A stretch of DNA of 64,000 nt, from contig NZ_JACJOT010000008.1 in NCBI RefSeq assembly GCF_014695715.1, forward strand, positions 1,550,001-1,614,000, given 5' to 3'. The stretch comes from Microcoleus sp. FACHB-68. Its GTDB lineage: Bacteria; Cyanobacteriota; Cyanobacteriia; Cyanobacteriales; Oscillatoriaceae. The notes beneath the pieces are model-generated. The model was not told the origin of the DNA. It worked only from the letters and a program-made list of their open reading frames with translations, and made no database searches. This document shows positions 40,201-48,069 of the stretch, piece after piece (the first letter of the stretch is position 1; each line of letters begins with the position of its first letter). Both the position numbers and the translations under genes were made by a program.

Positions 40201-40854
40201 TGGACGAGCAAACAAAATGCCTAAGCTCAGCAGGATAAAGCCTAAAGCAGCGTGCAAGGCCATTTGGGTATAGGAACCAATGCCATACAGGGTTTTGACT
40301 TGATAAACGTAACCCAGTAACCCCAGCAATGCCACCAACAAGCCGATCAGGCTGAGAATTTGCATGGACTGGTAGTAGGCATAGGGTCCAAGCAACAGCA
40401 GCAGTGCCCCTCCCAAGATGACAAAATTGAAGGCTGTATTGGGTGCCATTCGGCCTGGGGCAGAGGTGCCAAAGGTGTCTGTTGAAGCTTTAAAGAGAAG
40501 TTCGTCGATGCCGAAGTTTCGCCCCAAGCCATACTGGAGCAAGGTCAGCAAACCGACGGCGAGAACAGTGCCGGCTAAGATTTGCGCCCACAGGCGCTTA
40601 GACTGGTCGGTGGGATGCCGGTGCCATAGCCACAACGCTGTGCCACTCAGGATGAAGCACGCTGCTGCGTTGGCTTTCATCGTGACTAACCCAGGCAATA
40701 CGGTTTTGAGGGTGGGGATGTTTAACATCCAACCCACAATGACGATACTGCCAATGACAATAACGGCTACACTGGCTTTTCGAGAAAAGGTTTGGAGTGA
40801 AGGAATAAGGTTTGGGGTCTGCGCTTCCTGAATTTGCGGATATATCTGTTCCAT
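37267..40854 (-). CDS. PAS-rich methyl-accepting chemotaxis transducer
   Basis: This 1195-residue receptor has about eight membrane helices (residues 25-295) that form an integral membrane sensor without a large periplasmic loop, a coiled coil (about 295-320), four PAS/PAC domains (about 318-438, 445-575, 591-718 and 738-848), a HAMP-like segment (about 880-930, [21 protein letters not shown]) and a methyl-accepting signalling hairpin whose tip reads [31 protein letters not shown] (split: [12 protein letters not shown] and [14 protein letters not shown]). The fourth PAS has [18 protein letters not shown], like Aer-type PAS domains, which can bind flavin; ligand is unknown. GGAGGCG precedes the ATG. 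It sits upstream of the CheA hybrid. Confidence 0.9.
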   Translation of the reverse strand: MEQIYPQIQEAQTPNLIPSLQTFSRKASVAVIVIGSIVIVGWMLNIPTLKTVLPGLVTMKANAAACFILSGTALWLWHRHPTDQSKRLWAQILAGTVLAVGLLTLLQYGLGRNFGIDELLFKASTDTFGTSAPGRMAPNTAFNFVILGGALLLLLGPYAYYQSMQILSLIGLLVALLGLLGYVYQVKTLYGIGSYTQMALHAALGFILLSLGILFARPDRGLMVIGTANNAGGLMVRQLSPAVIAVPPILGWLILNGYRAKSYDTEVAISLLASLNIVVFAGLIWWNAKSLGLLDNQRQQAEADLRKLNEELEARISERSNELSRSTEERDRFFTLSLDLLCIAGFDGAFKRLNPSWTRTLGYTTEELIGRPFVEFVHPDDQAATLAESEKLSTGTDTLSFQNRYRCKDGSYRWLSWNAFASVEHQLIYAIARDITDSKQAEDALRQKEERYRSLVAATSQIVWSTNAEGEFITEQTEWTAFTGQTYSEHKGWGWLGAIHPEDRAHTSQGWSVALTKRSVYEVEHRLRRHDGIYRYMSVRAVPILEHDGRVREWVGVHDDITERKQAETELQQAAAELARSEADLRQQTQILQSVLNSMGDAVMVADQNGKFLLFNPAAEKIMGVSLGEKTITPNKWSEQYGLYLPDGVTRYPDADLPLARAIRGEVVDNCELLIRHAGAPEGIWARVNGSPLKDETGVAKGGVVVFYDITSAKEAQERLQQLAGEQERLLQELKNRQNALDEAAIVSETDAKGTITFANDKFCEISGYSQEELIGQNHRILNAGYHSSAFFKEMWTTISRGRVWKAEIKNKRKDGSLYWVDTTIAPIFDPFGKIVRYISIRFDITERQFAEEQLEKLAAERKAEADSLTQQALKLLNEVKGAAKGDLTVRAEVNNDSLGAIADSFNFLISSLRKVVIGIQDVANQVRSATSESITNTDELATQARMQAQQIEGALKQIERMVNSIKDVCDVSNRTEQVAQQASETAGAGGVAVDRAVEGINTLRQTIAQTSKMMKRLGESSQQIGKIVTSISQIAAQTNLLALNATIEAARAGEQGQGFAVVAEEVRKLAERSGSATEEISEIVEQIRSEIGRVMQAMEAGTQEVVAGTQLATEAKTYLIAIIEVSRQINALVQNITRAATKQVTFAEEIASSMQQVNTISSTTAEKSLEVRTSLDGLAVTVTKLQSSVANFRS

Positions 40855-41579
40855 TTTTTCGCCTCCTTAATGAATGTTTCTCTGGAGTTTTTAACGCTTT
40901 AACGGCATAAAATCTTAAAAACTGATTATTTTGTAAAATTATCTAAATTGCCAAATGTTTTAACTGATCACTTAGTTACAAAATATTAAGTTCAGAGAAC
41001 ACTAAGTTATCTAACGCTTCCCCTTTAACTTTTCAAGGTAAAGCGGTTGTTGCACTGAATCCACCCTGACTCACACCGTCATCCCGCCCTAGCCGGCACT
41101 TCACACCCTTTACACTTCCCTGGCTGATTTTTTAACACAATAACGATAAATTATCCACCTTTTTTACCAACTATTTTTTAATTTTGTAATAATATTGCAG
41201 CCGTTAGCTCCCATCCTTGATTACCCTCTGGACGGGAAGAGTTATGGATGCCGGTTTATACCCCATCCTATCTCTTGATTCAAAGTCAGCTTTTCTGCAA
41301 AGTAATAAGGTTGAGCTTGATCGCTATTGCAACCCCACATGACTGAATTTAAGATTTTTAATAAATTCACAAATAAATTCAATTTTTTTTAATTTTAAGC
41401 TTAGCATTTTCTGTTTATTCGCACTCAATTTTGCTGGAAATGCCGGCGAAAAATAGAAAGCGTATTTATTGAGTTAAGGCTAAACCATGTAATCGTAAAT
41501 TTAGCAGCTACCTCATTCTTAATTTTCTCAAGATTATTAGCTAATTTTTCAGTGACTTTTAATGATGAAACCCTACAGC
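40855..41579. other. Long AT-rich gap inside the chemotaxis cluster
   Basis: About 725 bases without a gene separate the first CheW gene from the transducer gene. Stretches such as AATTTTTTTTAATTTTAAGC look like promoter-upstream sequence. The transducer-CheA-CheW part is therefore probably transcribed from its own promoter here. Confidence 0.45.
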
Positions 41580-42101
41580 TTACCAGCGTTCAGATTGTGC
41601 GATCGCTTCAACATCCAAAATCATCACTAACCGTCCCTCAGAGTCATAAAGACCTTTTAGTAGAGGAGCAAGTTCTTCGCTCACTTCTACGGCAGAAACA
41701 ATTTCCTCTGTATTCAGCGACAAAACCCCATCTACCTGAGAAACGGCTAATCCCATCCGCATCACTCTTAAGCTCACATCTTGAGGCTCTGGTGCTTCTA
41801 TGACTAAGATTCGGCTATTAGAATGTTGGGTATCAACAGGTTCAGCTCCTATCAAGCGACCAAAGTCTCCCACTGCCAAGATTTCACCGCGCAAGTTGGT
41901 TAATCCTAAGACAAAAGGGAGGGCATTAGGAATGGGTGAAATCGATTGATCATTCAGGCAAAGCACTTCTCGAACGGTGATTAGCTCAACAGCAAACAGA
42001 CTTCCTTCTTGCCCAAAAAGTAGGAATTGCTGCGTGGTAGCCGTGTGGTGGAAACCTGCCGATCCGTTTGAATTAGAGCCGGCAGAAACAGATACATTCA
42101 T
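41580..42101 (-). CDS. CheW-like adaptor (first of the cluster)
   Basis: The 173-residue protein holds a CheW domain from about 25: QQFLLFGQEGSLFAVELITVREVL, ISPIPNALPFVLGLTNLRGEILAVGDFGRLIG (core CheW pattern with LRGEI), and SQVDGVLSLNTEEI. It corresponds to PilI/HmpC. It lies 81 bases after the second CheY gene, so those two are probably in one transcript. The N-terminal 20 residues are Ser/Asn/Gly-rich and look disordered. The adaptor should link the PAS transducer to the CheA hybrid. Confidence 0.88.
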   Translation of the reverse strand: MNVSVSAGSNSNGSAGFHHTATTQQFLLFGQEGSLFAVELITVREVLCLNDQSISPIPNALPFVLGLTNLRGEILAVGDFGRLIGAEPVDTQHSNSRILVIEAPEPQDVSLRVMRMGLAVSQVDGVLSLNTEEIVSAVEVSEELAPLLKGLYDSEGRLVMILDVEAIAQSERW

Positions 42102-42182
42102 ACTGCTTTTAAATTTGCCGCTTTAAATTTTTTCTGATTGCTTGGTTTTGGGTTTCCCATCTTTCCGCAGTTTTTGCTGTTC

Positions 42183-42542
42183 TCACGCCAAGCGTCGCAC
42201 AATATTAAGCAATTGTTGCGGTTCAAAGGGTTTACCAAGATAGGCATCTGCTCCCAAATCTGTCCCCCAAGTTTGGTCAAGCTCAGTGTTTTTTTGCGTG
42301 CAAAATACCACCGGCAAGTTTTTAGTTTCTTGATTCTCTCGCAGCTCTCGGATCACTTCAAATCCATTCATCCGAGGCATCACAACGTCTAAAATAACCA
42401 GATCCGGCGGGGTTTTTCGGATGCTAGCAATCGCTTCCGCTCCATCACCGGCACGAATAACACTCATTCCCGCCTCTTGTAAAATCCGGCAAATTAGCTC
42501 CAATTCACTTGGAACATCGTCTACGACTAAAACTTTTAACAT
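42183..42542 (-). CDS. CheY-like response regulator (PilH-like)
   Basis: This 119-residue single receiver domain starts MLKVLVVDDVPSELELI, has the phospho-acceptor in LVILDVVMPRMNGFEV, a switch Thr-like position in VVFCTQK, and the lysine in LGKPFEPQQL. With no output domain it acts by binding partners such as a pilus motor or as a phosphate sink. The frame is open to 42563, but the ATG at 42542 with GGGAGCAAG upstream starts the canonical receiver. It corresponds in order to PilH/HmpB. Confidence 0.9.
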   Translation of the reverse strand: MLKVLVVDDVPSELELICRILQEAGMSVIRAGDGAEAIASIRKTPPDLVILDVVMPRMNGFEVIRELRENQETKNLPVVFCTQKNTELDQTWGTDLGADAYLGKPFEPQQLLNIVRRLA

Positions 42543-42929
42543 GGCTTGCTCCCTATTAATCAACTTTTGCTTACAAATTTTCTGCTACCAGAAAAAAGTT
42601 ATTTTGAGATAACTTCTGTTCTTAGAAAAATTAATTTCCGCAATTTTACGAAATTCAGTTTCAATGTTTTTTCATTTTTAATATTTCACTCTCGCGCAAC
42701 TTGTTCAAAATCGACAGGTTAATTTTGAAAGAACATCTAAAAGTTCTTTTCTTATTTTACAATTAAATATAACCTCCTCCAAAAATCTTTATATTAAACT
42801 TATAAATACCCGCATTTATGAAAAATCTGTGCCGGCGAAGCGAACACAGAACCCGCTCAATAGCGTTTCCGCACTTAGAGCCTACTCGAAGCGATTCAAA
42901 GTCGCTTAAATTAGACGTGAAACCGAATT
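42543..42929. other. AT-rich gap between the two CheY-like genes
   Basis: No gene was found. The region near 42640-42800 is strongly AT-rich; a promoter for the second CheY-CheW pair may lie here. Confidence 0.4.
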
Positions 42930-43346
42930 TTAGAACGTTGGTTTCACATCAGGCGGCACCAAAGCTTCCGTAAATTTTTTAACCACCTGACACAGCTGCT
43001 CTGCCTCAAAGGGCTTAGTTAAATACTCTGTTGCGCCGGCAAGGCGTCCTTGTACTTTGTCAAACATTCCATCTCGTGCAGTCAACATAATGATTGGCAA
43101 CTTTTGAAATTGAGGTAAATTCCGCACCGTGCGACAAAGTTCCAAACCATCAATTCCCGGCATAGAAACATCCAGCAACAAAACTGATATGGGTTCGTGG
43201 TAAATCAAAGACAGCGCATCCACTGCATTATCTGCCACTAAAACCCGATAATCCTCTTCCAACGCGCGTTTGACCAGGTTGTGCATCACAACACTATCAT
43301 CCACAGCCATAATGGTTGGTTTCGAGTTACTACTTGTAGACGGCAT
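42930..43346 (-). CDS. CheY-like response regulator (PilG-like)
   Basis: The 138-residue protein is a single receiver domain after a short Ser/Lys leader: TIMAVDDSVVMHNLVKRAL, VLLLDVSMPGIDGLELCRTVR with the phosphorylated aspartate, MLTARDGMFDKVQG, and YLTKPFEAEQL. It is first in the chemotaxis cluster, as PilG or the PatA-type receiver is in related loci, but it lacks the N-terminal PATAN extension of PatA. It probably receives phosphate from the CheA hybrid and acts on the pilus or gliding machinery. Confidence 0.88.
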   Translation of the reverse strand: MPSTSSNSKPTIMAVDDSVVMHNLVKRALEEDYRVLVADNAVDALSLIYHEPISVLLLDVSMPGIDGLELCRTVRNLPQFQKLPIIMLTARDGMFDKVQGRLAGATEYLTKPFEAEQLCQVVKKFTEALVPPDVKPTF

Positions 43347-44277
43347 ATATTTCTCTCCTGAGTGTGGATCTATGGAAACCTACCTGAGACGGTTCGTGTA
43401 AACGATTGAGGCTGCTGTATTCGCCGGCTTTTTATTTGGGTTTAAGTGCTGTCCCGCAAGCGCTTGCCTCATCTGCTAATATCCGAGTCTATTTTCATCA
43501 CCGTCTGCTGTAGACATTTTCAGAATGCCCAATTTTTGGTTAAAGTAACGATTGCTTAATGGTTTGTCACTATTAAAAGCATTAAAACACTCGCACCGCG
43601 AGCCGGCAGCCACGAACACAACAGCCCACTACTCATTTTAACGATTAAGTTTTCTATCTTTCTATTTTTAGGATATTTCTCATATTTGCAGAGGTTTGCA
43701 ACACAGTTGAGGCAACCCCTCTCTTCAAGGGTAATCAGCTGCTTGTTGTACACTTTCCCTAAAACCCACAAACCCGCAAAACCAGCAAAGGATGTCAACA
43801 TTACTGCAATCCCGCCGACCAAAAGACGTTGACAGGAAATGTTGCCACCCTTTTCTCCCGCCGGCAAGTTAGCGCAGATTGAGCGCTTAATATCTTGTAA
43901 GCTAATACTGAAATTAGCCAGCTCACAGAATTCCCTGTGGCACTACAGTCAATCTTGATTATAGGTAAAGCAAAAAGAGAATTGGGAATAAGCCTTCCTA
44001 ACAGCCTTCTCTCTGGGATTTCAAGTCCTCATAACCCAATCCCCATCGCCTTACAGGGTCAAGACGCTCAACAGATCAACCCTTTTGGAGGGGGTTTGGG
44101 GGACGCAACCGTCAACGGCAGTTATGGGGATGGCACAGCACATAGGATACTGCCTCCCCAATGGGGGGTTTGGGGGGAACCCCCCAAGGTCTTTCAGGCG
44201 AACCCTAGCCTTTCATCCAAGCTGAAATCAATCGAGAGCAATAAAAATCCCCTTAGCGCAACAAGGCGATGAGTAGG
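43347..44277. other. Long gap, mostly without supported genes
   Basis: A minus-strand frame at 43556-43867 (103 codons from TTG) contains one likely membrane helix but no family resemblance. The right half contains G/C-rich hairpins (44163-44185). I cannot support a gene. Confidence 0.4.
44083..44190. repeat. G/C-rich hairpin element near purQ end
   Basis: The region has repeated GGGGGTTTGGGGG words; GGGGGGTT (44163-44170) pairs with AACCCCCC (44178-44185) in an 8-bp stem with a 7-base loop. Similar elements are scattered in cyanobacterial genomes and can be mis-called as genes. It lies downstream of purQ on the minus strand and may help end its transcript. Confidence 0.45.
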
Positions 44278-44991
44278 CTAGGGCCGAGAGGCCACCCGCA
44301 AGCGCACCGCCGAGGCTAACAAACCCTCAAACAGCCCCACCCCATCTGTACCTCCCACCATTGGATCAGATGCCCGCTCTGGATGGGGCATCATTCCCAA
44401 CACATTTCCCTTCTGATTGCAAATTCCCGCAATATTATTTAAAGAACCATTGCTATTGCCGGCCTTGCTCACCTCACCGGCTGCCGTGCAATAACGGAAC
44501 AAGATTTGGCCATTATCCTCCAACTGAGCCAGCGTATCCGCATCAGCATAATACCGGCCCTCACCGTGAGCGATAGGCAACTCAATCACCTCACCCACTG
44601 CATAAGCAGATGTCCAAGGGGTGCCGGTGCGCTCAACCTTAACCGGCACCCGATCACAAATAAAATGCAAATCCTGATTCCGAGTCAGCGCCCCTGGCAA
44701 AAGTCCCGCCTCCGTCAGCACTTGGAAACCATTGCAAATTCCCATGACAAACTTCCCTTCAGATGCGTGCTTCACTACCTCCCGCATCACCGGCGAAAAA
44801 CGAGCGATCGCCCCGCACCGCAAATAATCCCCGTAGCTGAAGCCGCCAGGAATCACCACCACATCAATATCAGAAAGATCCGTCTCTTCATGCCAGATCG
44901 TGCGCGTCGGTTGGCCAAGAATCCCTTGAGTCACCCAAACCACATCGCGATCGCAATTTGAACCCGGAAAAACAACAACCCCAAATTTCAT
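44278..44991 (-). CDS. purQ: Phosphoribosylformylglycinamidine synthase, glutaminase subunit PurQ
   Basis: The 237-residue protein is a class I glutamine amidotransferase: [16 protein letters not shown] at the start, [24 protein letters not shown], the nucleophile cysteine in [11 protein letters not shown], and the catalytic His/Glu in GMMPHPERA. It supplies ammonia to PurL for the fourth step of purine synthesis (FGAR to FGAM), together with PurS, whose gene is directly upstream (85 bases). Separate PurS/PurQ/PurL is the Gram-positive/cyanobacterial form. PurL is not in the window. Confidence 0.95.
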   Translation of the reverse strand: MKFGVVVFPGSNCDRDVVWVTQGILGQPTRTIWHEETDLSDIDVVVIPGGFSYGDYLRCGAIARFSPVMREVVKHASEGKFVMGICNGFQVLTEAGLLPGALTRNQDLHFICDRVPVKVERTGTPWTSAYAVGEVIELPIAHGEGRYYADADTLAQLEDNGQILFRYCTAAGEVSKAGNSNGSLNNIAGICNQKGNVLGMMPHPERASDPMVGGTDGVGLFEGLLASAVRLRVASRP

Positions 44992-45076
44992 AACCTAATC
45001 CGGCTAATGATTACCTGACTTTCCCTATTCCTAGAGGCGTGAGCGAGAAATGCCCCACACGCTAAAACCCAGAAAC

Positions 45077-45358
45077 TTAAACACTCGTTTCCGCCGGCAC
45101 CGCGATCTCAGTTAACTCAAACCGATAATTTTCAATCACCGGATTGGCGAGTAACTGATCGCAAATTTGCTCCAACTGCTGGCGTGCCTCATCCTCGCCG
45201 GCACACGAGAGCGTCAGCTCAACATACTTACCAATGCGGACTCGCCCCACATTGTCATATCCTAAATGCTTTAAGCCAGACTGCACAGCCACACCAGCCG
45301 GGTCTAAGACCGAAGGGCGAAGAGTAACATAGATTTGAGCGTGATAGGTTTGAGTCAC
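45077..45358 (-). CDS. purS: Phosphoribosylformylglycinamidine synthase subunit PurS
   Basis: This 93-residue protein has the PurS core: YHAQIYVTLRPSVLDPAGVAVQSGLKHLGY, VRIGKYVELTL, and CDQLLANPVIENYRFEL. PurS bridges PurQ and PurL in the FGAM synthase complex and guides ammonia transfer. The start is GTG at 45358 with AGGG 7 bases ahead. It is upstream of purQ on the same strand and divergent from the Zur-like gene. Normal length is 80-90 residues, so it is complete. Confidence 0.93.
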   Translation of the reverse strand: MTQTYHAQIYVTLRPSVLDPAGVAVQSGLKHLGYDNVGRVRIGKYVELTLSCAGEDEARQQLEQICDQLLANPVIENYRFELTEIAVPAETSV

Positions 45359-45555
45359 AATAAAGCCCTAAATTTTATAGACAAAGCCGATGTCACCATT
45401 TCTCTATTTTAAAACCGAGAGCCGTTCAGTTTTATCAATTTTTTTGTGGGTGTTGGCCGGGGCGAATTTACCAAACCCAGCCATACTTGTCAACCCCCTG
45501 AGTTAGCCTAGAAAAAGCCCCTAATTTGACCAGAACAGATAAAGCACCCATTATC

Positions 45556-45960
45556 ATGAAAGCCCCTCGCACCCGCAGTCAGGAACGCATTCTGAACCTG
45601 CTCAAGAACTTACAACAAGCCGTTTCAGCTCAAGATATTTATGTAGAGCTACGCAACCGCAGCCAAGGCGTGGGGCTAGCCACCGTTTATCGTGCCTTAG
45701 AATCCTTAAAACTAGAAGGGGTTGTTCAGGTGCGAACCTTAGCCAACGGCGAATCCCTCTACGGCTGCGTGCAGCAAGATCAGCACCACCTCACCTGTTT
45801 GCAGTGCGGCACATCCATTCCGATTGACGAATGCCCCGTTCATCAGCTCGAAACCCAGCTCCAACAGTCCCACCACTTCAAAGTTTTTTACCATACCTTA
45901 GAATTTTTTGGGCTGTGCGACCAATGCCAGCCGGTTCAAGTCACCGGCACAGAATTTTAA
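45556..45960 (+). CDS. zur: Fur-family regulator, FurB/Zur-like
   Basis: The 134-residue protein is a Fur-family repressor with an N-terminal winged helix (TRSQERILNLLKNL, GLATVYRALESLKLEG) and a C-terminal dimer/metal domain (HHLTCLQCG, structural CxxC; KVFYHTLEFFGLCDQC, second CxxC). The wording matches cyanobacterial FurB/Zur, which represses zinc uptake genes when zinc is plentiful. A TTG at 45526 would add ten residues; the ATG at 45556 begins the family's MKA-RTRSQER start. It is divergent from purS, with about 200 bases between them. Zur versus another Fur paralogue is recognised from memory; the Fur family itself is certain. Confidence 0.82.
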   Translation: MKAPRTRSQERILNLLKNLQQAVSAQDIYVELRNRSQGVGLATVYRALESLKLEGVVQVRTLANGESLYGCVQQDQHHLTCLQCGTSIPIDECPVHQLETQLQQSHHFKVFYHTLEFFGLCDQCQPVQVTGTEF

Positions 45961-46031
45961 GGCACTATTTTAGGGGCATGGGACTAGGGGGAGAAGGGCT
46001 GAGCATTCTGTATTAGTTATGAACTATTCCT

Positions 46032-46126
46032 AATGCCCCATGCCCAATGCGCTATGCCCATACCGTTCTTGTTGGCGAAGCCTTGCCCAATGCCCAATGC
46101 CCCATGCCCCATGCCCCATGCCCCTA
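46032..46126. repeat. Heptamer array (CCCAATG/CCCCATG), STRR
   Basis: Tandem heptamers CCCCATG and CCCAATG occur as about three to four copies at 46032-46061 and six at 46084-46126, separated by about 22 bases of unique sequence. This is a classic cyanobacterial short tandemly repeated repeat placed between converging genes (zur-like and the SPFH gene). Confidence 0.8.
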
Positions 46127-47086
46127 TTCCCTAGTTTCTACGTGCTCTCCAACAATTGAGCGAATCCCCTCAAACGTTGCTGGGATACTGCGCGGGTCCA
46201 TAAACATCACCTTGCTGCTGTCGCTGCTGCCAATTTTCACGCCCATATCTAGATAATTCTGAGCGAGTAAGAATTGCAGCGCTTCACGGGCGCTGGGATC
46301 AGACTTGAGGGTTTTAGCAATAATTTGCAGCGCCTCAGATGTGGCTTGCGCCTTCAGCACTTGCTGTTGGCGTTCTGCTTGGGCTTTAAGTATGATGGCC
46401 TGCTGCTGAGCTTCTGCATCCAGAACCGCCGCCTTTTTGCGGGCTTGTGCGTCGAGTTCTAGCGCCTCAGCCTTGCCTCTAGCGCTGTTCACGGCAGATT
46501 CCCGTTCCCCTTCAGACGTCAGAATTGCTGCCCGTTTGCGCCGATCTGCTGACATTTGCAATTCCATCGATTCCTGCACGGTTTTGGAAGGGATAATATC
46601 GCGCAGTTCTACCCGCGTCACCTTCACTCCCCAAGGATCAGTGGCAATGTCTAAATCCCGCAGCAACAATTCATTGATTTGCGAACGGGCGGTAAACGTT
46701 TGATCGAGTTCGAGTTGCCCCATTTCTGCGCGAATTTGAGTCAATACCAAATTCACCATTGCTGACTGAAGATTTTCTACTTTGTAATAGGCTTTCTCCA
46801 AATCCATGATCCGCCAGTAAACGACTGCATCAACCGTGATGGAAACGTTGTCACGGGTAATACACTGCTGCGGTGGAATGTCTAAGACTTTTTCCCGAAT
46901 TGTTTGCTGGTAAACGACGCGATCTAAAAATGGGGTAACAAAATTAAGACCGGGTTCGAGTTTTTTACCGTTATATTTACCCAACGTTTCTACCAAGGCT
47001 GCGTTACCTTGATTGATAATTTTGACCGAGCCGGCAAGTGCAGAACCACCGAGAGCCAAAAATACCATAAGAAATAGCTGTTCCAT
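46124..47086 (-). CDS. SPFH/Band 7 protein, QmcA/stomatin-like
   Basis: The 320-residue protein begins with one membrane helix ([16 protein letters not shown]), followed by an SPFH domain ([82 protein letters not shown] shown in parts) and a long Ala/Gln/Lys-rich coiled coil (about 195-260). Such proteins form large ring or dome assemblies on membranes and influence proteases such as FtsH. It is the partner of the NfeD-like gene just upstream, a very common pair. AAGAGG precedes the ATG. The STRR array abuts its stop codon. Confidence 0.9.
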   Translation of the reverse strand: MEQLFLMVFLALGGSALAGSVKIINQGNAALVETLGKYNGKKLEPGLNFVTPFLDRVVYQQTIREKVLDIPPQQCITRDNVSITVDAVVYWRIMDLEKAYYKVENLQSAMVNLVLTQIRAEMGQLELDQTFTARSQINELLLRDLDIATDPWGVKVTRVELRDIIPSKTVQESMELQMSADRRKRAAILTSEGERESAVNSARGKAEALELDAQARKKAAVLDAEAQQQAIILKAQAERQQQVLKAQATSEALQIIAKTLKSDPSAREALQFLLAQNYLDMGVKIGSSDSSKVMFMDPRSIPATFEGIRSIVGEHVETRE

Positions 47087-47218
47087 TTTGAACCTCTTGC
47101 ATTTGAATTTTGAAACAGGTTGAGCCTAGGAATTTAGGAGGTTATGTGGCATCACAGTGAGCGGGTTTCCTGACCCAAAAATTCCCATAAAAGTAGATAC
47201 AACTTGAATGAGTGTAAT

Positions 47219-47713
47219 TTAGGAATGCAGGAGATGTTCTGGGACTACAATCAGAGTGTTGCCTTCACGTCTGACTACCAGAACTTTTTGGTTCGGCGCA
47301 ATGGCCATCTGGTAATCTTCACACCGGGCACGCCAAGAATTACCTTCATAAATCACTCGACCGGCCTGTCCGGGTAAAATCTCTGTCAGAGTTTCCGCTT
47401 CCTTCGCATCCTCGATGGTAGGCACCTTGCGGTTGGGCAGCAGCCGTCTGGACAGAAACACTAAAACCAGCGAAAGTACCATCCACAGCCCGATCTGCAA
47501 GCTCATATTCAACCCAGTCAGGGAGACAAGCGCGACGGCAAAGGCGCTCAGTCCCATTGTAAATTCCACAAAGGCGGTGGGGAAAAATAGCTCCATCAGG
47601 CAAAGAACCGCCCCTGCCAGTAACCAAAGTATTGTTGAAGTCAATAACATAGATAAAACCGATGGAGGTGATGCTGTTGCTGCCACCTGCGGAATTAACC
47701 AAATCACACTCAA
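47219..47713 (-). CDS. NfeD-like membrane protein
   Basis: This protein of up to 164 residues has three membrane helices (ILWLLAGAVLCLMELF, FTMGLSAFAVALVSL, IGLWMVLSLVLVFLS) and a C-terminal OB-fold domain (GQAGRVIYEGNSWRARCED, KVLVVRREGNTLIVVPE). It is the short NfeD form that accompanies stomatin/SPFH proteins, here the next gene. The start is uncertain: TTG at 47713, GTG at 47707, or ATG at 47650, the last giving 143 residues and starting right at the first helix. The pair is thought to help organise membrane domains; precise function unknown. Confidence 0.85.
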   Translation of the reverse strand: MSVIWLIPQVAATASPPSVLSMLLTSTILWLLAGAVLCLMELFFPTAFVEFTMGLSAFAVALVSLTGLNMSLQIGLWMVLSLVLVFLSRRLLPNRKVPTIEDAKEAETLTEILPGQAGRVIYEGNSWRARCEDYQMAIAPNQKVLVVRREGNTLIVVPEHLLHS

Positions 47714-48069
47714 ACCTATTGACAGACCGGACTCTCCAGAGGGGGTAAGCTGCGACGCATTTAATTTTTCTATTTAGATAGGTGGGAGAGGAGGAAAAGG
47801 GAAGAGGAAGAGAGGAATTCAAGATTTCGCTCTTTCGCCTAAAATAGCAAAATAAATGTGCTTGAGCTGATTGATCAAGGCTAATTCGATGGGTTCAGCT
47901 TGATTGCAATGGCCAAGGGTTATCGCTCGCCAATCAATGCCGGTAATTTTTAATTAAGCTAGGTGATTGAAAATTTAGAGGTAGCTTTTTCAGTCTATGC
48001 TAGCTTTCAGTGATTCGCTATCTTGATCAACTTAACTTAAAAGTGTTTCTGTAGAAACTTCTGGGACGC
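47714..48069. other. Divergent promoter gap between NfeD-like and PP2C genes
   Basis: This gap between divergent genes has no gene. Purine-rich AGGAGAGGAAGAG-like sequence is seen near 47790-47815. It must carry the promoters of the two flanking genes. Confidence 0.4.

Noticed and set aside
43556-43867. 103-codon minus-strand frame with one hydrophobic segment
   Set aside because: TTG start, no upstream ribosome site and no recognisable family; could be real but not supportable.
43937-44272. 111-codon plus-strand frame
   Set aside because: Most of it is the G/C-rich hairpin element; translated words such as PPQWGVWGEPPK are typical of repeat-derived false genes.
45526-45555. Upstream TTG start for the Zur-like regulator
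   Set aside because: Adds ten residues not found in the family; ATG 45556 starts the conserved region.
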